Assembly: GCA_948468465.1 (NCBI GenBank)
Contig: CAOKJJ010000029.1
Coordinates: 1-36,687 of the forward strand
Source of the DNA: an uncultured Eubacterium sp.
Lineage (GTDB): Bacteria > Bacillota_A > Clostridia > Lachnospirales > Lachnospiraceae
DNA: 36,687 bases
Reading direction: 5' to 3'
Part shown: one piece after another, positions 1 through 7,408 of the stretch
Position numbering within the stretch: position 1 is the stretch's first letter
How the letters are laid out: each line of letters begins with the position of its first letter
The notes under the pieces: generated by a model
What the model saw: the letters and a program-made list of their open reading frames with translations, nothing else
What the model was told of the DNA's origin: nothing
Databases searched by the model: none
Position numbers and translations under genes: made by a program

Positions 1-136
1 AACAAAAAAATGCAAATATTTCATATCTTTTTCATTCATGCGTTTAATCTGTCAAGCAGCCTGCCAAATCCGTCCATTGTCCCCTCGAACGCTGTGAGAT
101 GGAATCCATAATATGCTACACATTAGTTTTATATGA

Positions 137-173
137 AAACTGGCCCTGTACTGTAAAAGTACACGGCCAGTTT
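137..173 (-). terminator. Rho-independent terminator of the sugar operon
   Basis: A nested inverted repeat (AAACTGGCC with GGCCAGTTT outside, GTAC with GTAC inside) lies 26 bases past the pgmB stop codon. Read on the minus strand it is followed by TTTTCAT, a short U tract. It probably ends the binding protein-permease-pgmB transcript. Confidence 0.7.
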
Positions 174-199
174 CCCACAGTCAACACTGCAAAATCCAT

Positions 200-874
200 C
201 TACACAATCATCTGAAGTTTTTCCAGTATCAATTCCAGCGTTAACTCATCCGTTGAAACAATCAGTTCCGCCTCCGCCATCTCACTCGGCGTTCCTACTC
301 CGACAGCTTTCATTCCCGCACGGTGAATCGCTTCGATTCCCGTCTTTGCATCTTCAACGCCGATGCATTCCGTACAATCGCAGCCAAATTCATGCATCCC
401 CGCTAAAAAAATGTCAGGAAACGGTTTTGCGTTTGGTACGGCTGCCGCATCAGCCACATAGTCAAATGCCGTATCCAGTCCCAGCTGCCCCAGTATAAAC
501 GGAGCGTTTTTGCTGACCGAAGCGAGCGCTGTCTTGATCTGATGTCCCTTTAGCTCCTCTAAAAATTGTGCTATTCCCGGCAGTATGTCCGATGATGATA
601 TCTGCTTAATCAGCTCCTTATAAATATCATTTTTCTTTTCCGCCAGCTTCTCTTTTTCCTGGATGGTATAGCTGTCACAGACTCCGCCGCAGGCTAACAC
701 CAGTTCCAGGCTTTCCATTCTTGAAACGCCTTTGAGCTTTTCATTATATGCTTCGTCAAAAGGAATCCCCAGCTCATCCGCAAGCTCCTTCCATGCAAGA
801 TAATGATATTTTGCAGAATCTGTAATGACTCCGTCCAGGTCAAAAATGACTGCCCTCAGTTTATTTTTCTCCAT
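200..874 (-). CDS. pgmB: Beta-phosphoglucomutase (HAD superfamily)
   Basis: Converts beta-D-glucose 1-phosphate to glucose 6-phosphate in the cytoplasm. The N-terminus carries the HAD nucleophile motif FDLDGVITDS with D12 and D14, followed by the cap-domain stretch GVSRMESL typical of beta-PGM. The SKNAP loop and KPFPDIF motif supply the phosphate-binding Ser and Lys, and GVEDAKTG holds the magnesium-binding acid. At 224 residues it is the usual length. The start codon has AGGAG upstream. Its first 14 bases overlap the end of the permease gene, so it is the last gene of a sugar-uptake operon. The substrate would come from the inverting GH65 phosphorylase encoded upstream, which releases beta-glucose 1-phosphate. 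Sure of family and very likely of function. Confidence 0.95.
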   Translation of the reverse strand: MEKNKLRAVIFDLDGVITDSAKYHYLAWKELADELGIPFDEAYNEKLKGVSRMESLELVLACGGVCDSYTIQEKEKLAEKKNDIYKELIKQISSSDILPGIAQFLEELKGHQIKTALASVSKNAPFILGQLGLDTAFDYVADAAAVPNAKPFPDIFLAGMHEFGCDCTECIGVEDAKTGIEAIHRAGMKAVGVGTPSEMAEAELIVSTDELTLELILEKLQMIV

Positions 875-1691
875 CCATTCGTACTCCTACCAGAAAATAT
901 TTGTTAAATATCAAATAAATGATAATAATCGGAAATACCGAAATGCATGCGGCAGCCATAACCTGATGCCACATGGTTCCGGCGTTTTGTGATTGAAAGC
1001 TCTGCAGGCCAAGTGTCAGCGTATATTTTGAAGCTGTCTTAATATACAGCATCGGCTTCGTAAACTCATTCCAGAATCCCATAAATACAAAGATTGCCTG
1101 TGTTGCTATCGTCGGCCTTGCTAACGGCATGCAGATGCGGAAAAATCTTGCATATCTGCCCAGCCCGTCGATGCTGGCCGCTTCTTCCACTTCCTTTGGG
1201 AAGTTCATAAAAAACTGCCGCATCAAAAAAATATTTCCGATATTTGCCGCTGCAGGAAGTATCAAAGCCCCGTAGGAATCCAGAAGTCCCATCCTCTGCA
1301 GAATCAGATAATTTGGAATCAAAAGTACCTGCGACGGAACCATCAGCAGCACGAGAAACGCATGGTAAATCTGATCTCTGCCAGGAAACGACAGCCTTGA
1401 GAGTGAATAACCGGCCATCGTGTTAATAAAGACATTGACCGCCGTTCCAATCACAGCAATGATAAAGGAATTTAAAAACCATTTTGGAAACAGTGATGAC
1501 CGTCCAAATATATAAAAGTAATTGTCCAAAGACATATTTTCGGAAATCAACGTCATATTTCCTCCGACAATCTCTTTGAGCGGCTTAAAAGAGGCTGCGA
1601 CCATCCATAAAAACGGATAGACCGTAACAACCGCAGCTGCAATCAATATCAGATACAAAAATATCCTGCCAATGTTCTTGTTTTTCTTCAT
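861..1691 (-). CDS. Carbohydrate ABC transporter permease, MalG type
   Basis: Inner-membrane subunit of a CUT1-type sugar importer, 276 residues, with about six hydrophobic segments beginning near residue 9. The EAA loop that docks on the ATPase is visible as EEAASIDGLGRYARFF followed by MPLARP. GGAGG stands before the ATG. It lies 12 bases after the MalF-type permease gene and overlaps pgmB, so the three are probably co-translated. No ATP-binding gene occurs in this cluster. The most likely partner is the MsmK-type ATPase near the right end of the window. The substrate is inferred, from the GH65 enzyme next door, to be an alpha-linked glucose disaccharide. Confidence 0.93.
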   Translation of the reverse strand: MKKNKNIGRIFLYLILIAAAVVTVYPFLWMVAASFKPLKEIVGGNMTLISENMSLDNYFYIFGRSSLFPKWFLNSFIIAVIGTAVNVFINTMAGYSLSRLSFPGRDQIYHAFLVLLMVPSQVLLIPNYLILQRMGLLDSYGALILPAAANIGNIFLMRQFFMNFPKEVEEAASIDGLGRYARFFRICMPLARPTIATQAIFVFMGFWNEFTKPMLYIKTASKYTLTLGLQSFQSQNAGTMWHQVMAAACISVFPIIIIYLIFNKYFLVGVRMDGEK

Positions 1692-1703
1692 CGCTCCGCC
1701 TCC

Positions 1704-2639
1704 CTAATATACTCTTTCTTCCCCGTTAGCCTTTTCCGCCAGCCTTGATATCAGCATAATAATGACCGCCAGAATAATAGCCAGCGTAGCCGCATAACCC
1801 ATGGCATTCTGTGTCCCGAACGCATATCTGTAGATCATCAGGGATATCGTCAGCGTAGAGTTCTCAGGCCCGCCAGAGCCATTCGAAAAGATATATGCCT
1901 GATCAAACATCTGCAGTGTGCCGATGACGCTCGTAAGCAGCACATAGGTTGTGATTGGCCTTAAATACGGCACCGTAATATAAAAAAACTTTTTGAGCGG
2001 GCCAGCTCCGTCAATGTCTGCTGCCTCGTACATAGAAGCCGGCAGATCCTGAAGGCTTGCCAGATACATCGTTGTATACATAGGAATCGTGGACCAGATA
2101 TTCATAAGCATAATAACTTTCAGTGCAAACTGCGGCTCCTGTAAAAAGTTAATCCCTTTAGAAATGATATGCGTATCCATCAGAAGCTTATTGATAGGCC
2201 CTGTAACATTAAACATGAACATAAAGATCATCGTCAGCGCGGAGCTGGACGTCAGTGTCGGAAGAAAATACACTGTCCTGAAAAAATATTTTCCTTTGAT
2301 GCCGCTGTTTAATACAGACGAAATAATCAGTGCAAGCGCCGTCTGTATCGGAACAACGATGATGGAAAACATCAGCGTATTTTTTAATCCGATTCTTGCA
2401 ATATTGTCCGTAAAGACCCTTTTATAATTCTCAAATCCCACAAACGTATATTCTTTTGTAAACAAATTTACTTTGTGGAAGGACAGATATACAACGTAGA
2501 GCACGGATAAGCCAATAAAAAACGCCAGAATGATAATCGCGGGTGTCAGGAAAATATAGCCCTGCTGGTGCTCTTTCTTTTCAAAGCCTGAATAATGGCG
2601 CTTACCTGATTTTTCTTTTTCCATAATCACTCTCTCCAT
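1704..2639 (-). CDS. Sugar ABC transporter permease, MalF/UgpA type
   Basis: Membrane subunit of the same CUT1 importer, 311 residues from the first ATG. A basic cytoplasmic N-terminus leads into a membrane segment near residues 28-52, and several more follow. The EAA motif is YEAADIDGAGPLKKFF followed by VPYLRP. A second in-frame ATG at 2624 has GGAG nine bases ahead and may be the true start, giving 306 residues. The first ATG has only a weak GGGGA. The gene follows the binding-protein gene after a 73-base gap holding a strong stem-loop. Confidence 0.92.
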   Translation of the reverse strand: MERVIMEKEKSGKRHYSGFEKKEHQQGYIFLTPAIIILAFFIGLSVLYVVYLSFHKVNLFTKEYTFVGFENYKRVFTDNIARIGLKNTLMFSIIVVPIQTALALIISSVLNSGIKGKYFFRTVYFLPTLTSSSALTMIFMFMFNVTGPINKLLMDTHIISKGINFLQEPQFALKVIMLMNIWSTIPMYTTMYLASLQDLPASMYEAADIDGAGPLKKFFYITVPYLRPITTYVLLTSVIGTLQMFDQAYIFSNGSGGPENSTLTISLMIYRYAFGTQNAMGYAATLAIILAVIIMLISRLAEKANGEERVY

Positions 2640-2649
2640 CTATGTCCCC

Positions 2650-2690
2650 GCTATATGGCCGGCCGCGGCAGGCAGCCGGTTCCATACAGC
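2650..2690 (-). promoter_or_regulatory. Intercistronic stem-loop between binding protein and permeases
   Basis: GCTATATGG pairs with CCATACAGC (one G-T), then CCGGC pairs with GCCGG across a two-base bulge. No U tract follows, so it is not a classical terminator. The position between a binding-protein gene and its permease genes matches the mRNA-stabilising or attenuating hairpins known in maltose-type operons. That role is inference. Confidence 0.55.
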
Positions 2691-2712
2691 ATGGGCTTCT
2701 ATTCGCTACGGC

Positions 2713-4062
2713 TTACTGCGCGTTTGCAATTTCACTGTTTGCCTGGTCGTCTACTTTTTTCATCGCTTCTTCCGCGGTCGCTTCACCCTTAAAAGCGGAC
2801 GGTCCGAAATTTTGGTAATTGGAATTTATAATGTCGATCGTTGTCCCTTTCTGCCATGGAGTTGCAATTGCGGTCATGTCAGAATGCACTTTCCATACCG
2901 GATCGCTCTCTACATCCATGCTCTCAGCTACGTCTGCTCTTGAAGGAAGGCATCCGGCGCCGCTGCACCAGATTTCCATCCCATCCGCTCCGGTTGCATA
3001 TTTTATCCATGCCTTAGCGAGATCCTTCTGGTCTGAATTTGCTGAAATTCCCCAGCCAACCGTAAATGCCATGGAATATTGCGTTCCTTTATAGGTAGGC
3101 ATTTCCTTAACACCAAAGTTTACATCATAATCATTTTTCAGTGTCGTATATACCCAGTTTCCTTCTTCCATGATCGCAGCCTTTTCCGCGCCGAATGCTT
3201 CGCCATTCCATCCAAGGCCCAAATCCTGTGGTGTCTGCCAGCAGCCTTCTGCCACCATATCTGTCATAAATTCCAGATTCTTTACGATGCCAGGCTGGCT
3301 AAGCTGTGCTTTTCCTTCTTCATCAATAATGCTGTCGCCGTCCGCTTCCAAAATATAAAGATTTCTTGACATATCCATATTATAGGTCATCGCGGCTACC
3401 TGCCCTTCCCCGTATTCCGCGTCCAGCTTTGCCTGAAGGTCTTTTAAAAACTCTTTATAATCTTCCAGTGCGTCCGGTATGTCCTCTGGCTTTACTCCGA
3501 CTGATTCCAGCAAATCTATATTGTAATAGGTCGCAAGCGTAGACACATCCTTAGGAATGCAGTACAGCGTTCCATCTGCATCTGTAAATGCATCCAAAAG
3601 GTTTTCGTAGTACTTATCCGCCTCCATCTCCGTTTTATCAAGCGGCTCCATCACGCCCAGCCCGCTGTAAAACGGGAACATGCTTCCATCAATATAAAAA
3701 GCGTCCGGCGCGGTATCCGCAACAAAATCAGCCTGTATCTGCGTATTATAATCTGTATAAACCTTTAACTCCACCTCTGCCCCGGTTTCTTTTTCAAATT
3801 CCTCAATCATCTTATTCAGTGCGGCGGATTCCTGATCGTTTCCTCCCCATGCGCCGATTGTAATTTTCTTTCCGGAAAAATCAGAACCTGACGCATCCCC
3901 GCCTGCATCTGTACCGCTTTCATTTTCTGTGTTTTCGCCCTCTGTGTTCTCGCCCTTTGCGTCATTTGACGAATTGTCTGCCTGACCGCCGCATGCCGCA
4001 AGGCTGACTGTCATCATTGCCGCTGCTGTAAGTGCTGCTAATCTTTTCATTCTCTCTTTCAT
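2713..4062 (-). CDS. Extracellular sugar-binding lipoprotein (CUT1)
   Basis: Substrate-binding subunit of the importer, tethered outside the membrane. A signal peptide of about 23 residues ends in the lipobox SLAAC, giving lipidation at C24, followed by an acidic Asn/Asp/Glu/Gly-rich linker. The mature part has features of solute-binding family 1: KITIGAWGG near the start, FEKETGAEVEL, and TAPDAFYID. Length 449 is normal. AAGGAGG lies just ahead of the ATG. It is the first gene of the operon, behind two LacI-type operator copies. Genome context suggests an alpha-glucobiose ligand such as kojibiose, nigerose or maltose; the sequence alone does not decide. Confidence 0.93.
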   Translation of the reverse strand: MKERMKRLAALTAAAMMTVSLAACGGQADNSSNDAKGENTEGENTENESGTDAGGDASGSDFSGKKITIGAWGGNDQESAALNKMIEEFEKETGAEVELKVYTDYNTQIQADFVADTAPDAFYIDGSMFPFYSGLGVMEPLDKTEMEADKYYENLLDAFTDADGTLYCIPKDVSTLATYYNIDLLESVGVKPEDIPDALEDYKEFLKDLQAKLDAEYGEGQVAAMTYNMDMSRNLYILEADGDSIIDEEGKAQLSQPGIVKNLEFMTDMVAEGCWQTPQDLGLGWNGEAFGAEKAAIMEEGNWVYTTLKNDYDVNFGVKEMPTYKGTQYSMAFTVGWGISANSDQKDLAKAWIKYATGADGMEIWCSGAGCLPSRADVAESMDVESDPVWKVHSDMTAIATPWQKGTTIDIINSNYQNFGPSAFKGEATAEEAMKKVDDQANSEIANAQ

Positions 4063-4144
4063 AATAATTCCTCCTTGTTTGTTGTTTTTATTATTTTTTA
4101 TTTATTGTTTTCAACATATGCATTGCTTCAGTCCAAACTCTATT

Positions 4145-4158
4145 CCAAAACGTTTTCG
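4145..4158. promoter_or_regulatory. LacI-family operator, imperfect copy
   Basis: CCAAAACGTTTTCG is one base off the perfect 14-bp palindrome found at the other two sites. It is centred 29 bp from the perfect copy, on the binding-protein side. It probably lies just downstream of the transcription start, where bound repressor would block elongation or help the upstream site. Confidence 0.75.
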
Positions 4159-4165
4159 TATTTCT

Positions 4166-4194
4166 ATTTTCTCCCAAAACGTTTTGGAAGTCAA
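4166..4194 (-). promoter_or_regulatory. Possible promoter of the transporter operon
   Basis: On the minus strand TTGACT is followed after 17 bases by GAAAAT. The -35 box is good, the -10 poor. The spacer contains a perfect operator, a classical arrangement for LacI-type repression. A weaker alternative closer to the gene cannot be excluded. Confidence 0.45.
4174..4187. promoter_or_regulatory. LacI-family operator, perfect palindrome
   Basis: CCAAAACGTTTTGG is a perfect 14-bp palindrome with a central CG, the hallmark of LacI-family sites. The identical sequence lies before the RDD gene that heads the phosphorylase unit, tying the two units to one regulator, presumably the LacI protein encoded in the same cluster. 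Confidence 0.85.
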
Positions 4195-4209
4195 GTAAAA
4201 AAAAGAGCT

Positions 4210-6555
4210 CTACATATTTTCGTCAATTTTTACAGTTATTTCATTAGAAATTTGGTACTTCTCACCATACACTTCTATTTCAGCCAGCTCTGTTCCCGTC
4301 ATATTTTTTATGCTCATTTTTTGTCGGTCGATCTGTATCTGCAGCTTCTGGCCATGCCAGTAAAGGAAAAACTCCAGACTTTTCCATGTGTCCGGCAGCA
4401 TCGGGCATACCCGCAGTTCCCCATGCAGCATTCGTACCCCGCCAAAGCCGTATACCACCGACTGCCAGATTCCCGCTATAGATGCCGCGTGAATCCCTGC
4501 GTCTGAGGTCTTCATATTTTCTCCGGCATCAATCCTGATTGCCCGCTGGAACAGCTCGTATGCCATCTTTTTATCTTTCATATCGCTTGCAAGAATTACA
4601 TGCGTTGACAGCGACAAAGACGAATCATGCAGCGTTTTCGGTTCATAATAATCCCAGTTCGCCCTCTTCACCTCCAGCGGAAACAGGTCTTCCATTAAGA
4701 AAAACAGGATCATAATGTCCGCCTGCTTCGATACCTGCATCCGGTTTACCTGCTCCAGGTTATATTCCTTAAACAATGTGCCCACTTCCGGCGCCTCTTT
4801 ATATTTTTTCAGGTCTATGACAGGATAGGTCAGATATTTCGAATCCTGGGCGATGACAAGATCTTCTTTGCGCGGCTTTGGCAGATAAATCCGTTCCCTC
4901 CGCTCCGTCCAAAGACGGTAAGCCTGATCCAGCCCCAATTTTTCGTTCAGCTTCGCAAAAATCTGCGGCTTCTTTTCTTTTAATTCGTCATAATACTGGA
5001 TGGCAATGCCGATATTCCAATGCGCCATATAGTTTGTAAAAGCGTTATCATCCGCGTGCTCTTTATATTCATCCGGCCCCACAACATCATTGATATGGTA
5101 CATTTGGTCCTTATCACTCCACTCCAGGCGGGATGCCCAAAAGCGGGCGGTATCCATTAACAGCTCGTATCCATAAGCATCCATGAAATCCTGATCGCGC
5201 GTAACCATGTAATATTGCCATACACCATACGCTACATCCGCCGTAATATGCTGTTCAATAAATCCCGACCATATTTTTGTAGGAAGCCCTGTGATAATAT
5301 CCGCCGCTCCCCATACAGGCGTCACTTCACCATCATCCAGCCATGCGGACTCCCATGGAAACTGCGCCCCCTCATATCCGTTCTCCCGTGCTTTCTTATG
5401 GGCGCCTGGCAGTGATAAATAGCGGTACTCTTCAAGAGAACGGGCGATGGCAGGATCCGTAAATGTAAAATAAGGGAGTGCAAAAATATCAGTATCCCAG
5501 AATGTATGTCCCTTGTAGCCTTCCCCGCTCAGTCCTTTCGCGCCAATGTTCATGCGGTTGTCATGCGCCGGCGCCATCACGTACAAATGGTATTGTGCAA
5601 AACGAACAGCAAGCTGGTCCATTGGATTTTCAGAATCTATTACAATCGGCACTCTGTCCCATACGCGTTCCGCCCATACAGCCGCGCTTTCCCGTGCAAG
5701 TGTGTCATATCCGAGCATGCTGCTTTTTTTCAGGGCATCCAAACCGATCTTTTGTATCTGTTCTACACTTTTCCCTTGTAATTCCCGATCTCTGGAAGTA
5801 TATACATTACTGATTTTTTCAATCACAAGCTCTCTGCCCGCCTCTAACTCACACGCATAAGCGCAGCAGATCTTCCTGCGGTCCATCTGTATGAGCTGCT
5901 TCATTTCATACGGCATGCCGTCCGCCTTAAAATCACATACCTGCGTAAATACAAAATCTATGCCCGACTCCGTCGTGGTCTGGCAGGCCTGCATATATTT
6001 CCCGTCATAAAAACGTTTGTCGCCTTCCGAAAAGTGCTGCACGCCGCTGTTTGTAACCGTGCCGTCGATTCCTGCCAAAAACTTCAGCCTGACACTGCCT
6101 TCCAGCGGTATCACCGTAATCTTTTGCGCTACCGTATGTAACTCTTTCATCGAAACAATTCTTCGAAACTCCATTTTCAGCTTTTCCCCTGCAGGGGCTT
6201 CCCATTCCACTGTCCTTAGCAGTTCCCCTGTTTTTAAATTCAGCTGACGGTTATATGCTCTTATGATGCCTTTTTCCAACGAAAATTCCTGACCATTGAC
6301 TTCTATTGGAAAGCAGATCACATCAGCAGCATTTGGAAGCTCGGTTACCTCATTGTCATCAAATTTATTAAATGTTCCGGCTACAAAAAAATTTCTTTTC
6401 TCCCCCAGATATGTCTCTTCCGTAGCGCTGCGGATGCCCATATAACCATTCCCAAGGCACATCACTGATTCGCATTTTCCAAGATATCTGCTGTCAAATG
6501 CTTTTTCCCCAAGAATCCACTGATCCGCTTTTGAATAATCCATATTTGTTTCCAT
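4210..6555 (-). CDS. Glycoside hydrolase family 65 disaccharide phosphorylase
   Basis: Inverting phosphorylase that splits an alpha-glucosyl disaccharide with phosphate to glucose (or another acceptor) and beta-glucose 1-phosphate, in the cytoplasm. The 781 residues fit the family: an N-terminal beta-sandwich, the (alpha/alpha)6 barrel with GHTFWDTDIF (349-358) and FPWESAW (399-405), the catalytic acid E496 in GPDEYKEH, and a short C-terminal beta domain. There is no signal peptide. AGGAGG stands five bases before the ATG. Upstream are two small membrane-protein genes; an operator-controlled promoter precedes them. Exact specificity (kojibiose, nigerose, maltose, trehalose or glucosyl-rhamnose) cannot be read from the sequence by eye. 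The pairing with pgmB fits any of them. Confidence 0.95.
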   Translation of the reverse strand: METNMDYSKADQWILGEKAFDSRYLGKCESVMCLGNGYMGIRSATEETYLGEKRNFFVAGTFNKFDDNEVTELPNAADVICFPIEVNGQEFSLEKGIIRAYNRQLNLKTGELLRTVEWEAPAGEKLKMEFRRIVSMKELHTVAQKITVIPLEGSVRLKFLAGIDGTVTNSGVQHFSEGDKRFYDGKYMQACQTTTESGIDFVFTQVCDFKADGMPYEMKQLIQMDRRKICCAYACELEAGRELVIEKISNVYTSRDRELQGKSVEQIQKIGLDALKKSSMLGYDTLARESAAVWAERVWDRVPIVIDSENPMDQLAVRFAQYHLYVMAPAHDNRMNIGAKGLSGEGYKGHTFWDTDIFALPYFTFTDPAIARSLEEYRYLSLPGAHKKARENGYEGAQFPWESAWLDDGEVTPVWGAADIITGLPTKIWSGFIEQHITADVAYGVWQYYMVTRDQDFMDAYGYELLMDTARFWASRLEWSDKDQMYHINDVVGPDEYKEHADDNAFTNYMAHWNIGIAIQYYDELKEKKPQIFAKLNEKLGLDQAYRLWTERRERIYLPKPRKEDLVIAQDSKYLTYPVIDLKKYKEAPEVGTLFKEYNLEQVNRMQVSKQADIMILFFLMEDLFPLEVKRANWDYYEPKTLHDSSLSLSTHVILASDMKDKKMAYELFQRAIRIDAGENMKTSDAGIHAASIAGIWQSVVYGFGGVRMLHGELRVCPMLPDTWKSLEFFLYWHGQKLQIQIDRQKMSIKNMTGTELAEIEVYGEKYQISNEITVKIDENM

Positions 6556-6581
6556 GTGTTCCTCCTATACACTAAAATATT

Positions 6582-6632
6582 ATCTGGAATAAAAATTCAT
6601 CTGGAATAAAAATTTATCTGGAATAAAAATAA
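6582..6632. repeat. Three 17-bp tandem repeats at the end of a membrane-protein gene
   Basis: ATCTGGAATAAAAATT(C/T/A) occurs three times head to tail. The copy at the right covers the last codons and stop of the small membrane-protein gene. The other two lie between that stop and the phosphorylase ribosome site, so the gene end has been duplicated without changing the protein. Confidence 0.85.
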
Positions 6633-6892
6633 TGATTCGATATCAGTGCCATAACCACAAAACCCAGAATATCCAGCCCCAGGCACAATAACAGATCAAT
6701 TTCCATTACCAGTGCCATAATAAAATCCAAAACAACTACAGACGGAAGATAGCCGCGCACGCTTTTCGCAAAGTCATTGGTATTTCGATATCTCCTTGCA
6801 CAAATCCATGCCAGCACACATACCAGGACACCGCCAAGCAGCAAAAAGAACGGATTCACAACTGCCAGCAGAGAATTTTCATTTATTGTCAT
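6614..6892 (-). CDS. Small hypothetical membrane protein
   Basis: A 92-residue protein I do not recognise. It has a hydrophobic segment near residues 13-32, a short basic loop (ARRYRNTNDF), and further hydrophobic stretches near 49-68 and 69-86. The start is chosen at the ATG with GGAGG nine bases ahead. This overlaps the end of the RDD gene by 14 bases, so the two are likely translated together. A longer reading into the RDD gene is open but has no ribosome site. It lies between the RDD gene and the GH65 gene in a LacI-controlled unit. Its role is unknown; a membrane partner of the RDD protein is a guess. Confidence 0.75.
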   Translation of the reverse strand: MTINENSLLAVVNPFFLLLGGVLVCVLAWICARRYRNTNDFAKSVRGYLPSVVVLDFIMALVMEIDLLLCLGLDILGFVVMALISNHYFYSR

Positions 6893-7310
6893 GACGGACA
6901 TCCTCCCATGTTTTTTGATACACAACCCTGGTATTGCCGACCATGTCATGCAGCGTTCTCCCATCCTTTCGCACAGCCATCATAAGCAGGCTGACTGCCG
7001 CTGCACCCCATCCGATGACCGGAATGACATACATGGATTTTACAAGCTCCCGCAAGCCCGTATACAAGATCGGCGCTTTTCCTCCATTTACATCCTTACA
7101 CCAAAGCCTGCCAAGATATTTTCCAGGCGTACTGCCCAAATACTCTGTAAATAACGCCCCATAAACAGCAAACAAAAATTTGAACAGAACATCCGCCTGC
7201 GCTGTGGATACCTGAAAGATCCCTATCATGATAAACTGAATCGGAATCATAACGATGATGGCATCCAGCAGCCCACATAAAACCCGCAAAGCCACAACTG
7301 TTTTCTTCAT
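6879..7310 (-). CDS. RDD family membrane protein
   Basis: A 143-residue integral membrane protein of the RDD family, whose members are poorly understood, some acting as ion exchangers. The N-terminus has the Arg-Asp pair of the family (R9, D16) in a hydrophobic helix. The middle carries GSTPGKYLGRL, and the end RKDGRTLHDMVGNTRVV with the conserved final Asp. AAGGAGG lies seven bases before the ATG. Directly upstream are a LacI operator and a consensus promoter. It is first gene of the unit that also makes the phosphorylase, an odd position for an RDD protein. Confidence 0.88.
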   Translation of the reverse strand: MKKTVVALRVLCGLLDAIIVMIPIQFIMIGIFQVSTAQADVLFKFLFAVYGALFTEYLGSTPGKYLGRLWCKDVNGGKAPILYTGLRELVKSMYVIPVIGWGAAAVSLLMMAVRKDGRTLHDMVGNTRVVYQKTWEDVRHDNK

Positions 7311-7325
7311 CTTCCATCCTCCTTT

Positions 7326-7339
7326 CCAAAACGTTTTGG
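7326..7339. promoter_or_regulatory. LacI-family operator before the RDD-phosphorylase unit
   Basis: CCAAAACGTTTTGG, identical to the perfect site before the transporter operon. It starts about eight bases beyond the -10 box, so it covers the transcription start, and it abuts the ribosome site. Bound repressor would block initiation directly. Confidence 0.85.
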
Positions 7340-7346
7340 TATTTTG

Positions 7347-7375
7347 AGTATATCTTACTATTTATACTTTGTCAA
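7347..7375 (-). promoter_or_regulatory. Sigma-A promoter of the RDD-phosphorylase unit
   Basis: On the minus strand TTGACA, 17 bases, TATACT: a near-perfect vegetative promoter. Its start site falls at the edge of the operator palindrome. Confidence 0.88.
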
Positions 7376-7376
7376 C

Positions 7377-7408
7377 AAAAAAAGTACCAGAAACTGATAC
7401 TTTTTGTT
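7377..7408 (-). terminator. Terminator of the lacI-family gene
   Basis: On the minus strand GTATCAG, loop TTT, CTGGTAC (one mismatch), then seven T. The A/T arms extend the stem. The stem overlaps the last bases of the repressor gene. The U tract runs straight into the -35 box of the next promoter, so repressor and phosphorylase units are separated within about 30 bases. Confidence 0.75.

Noticed and set aside
4195..4215. Terminator after the phosphorylase gene (AGAGCTCT followed by eight T)
   Set aside because: The palindrome has no loop and cannot form a stable hairpin, so no terminator is called.
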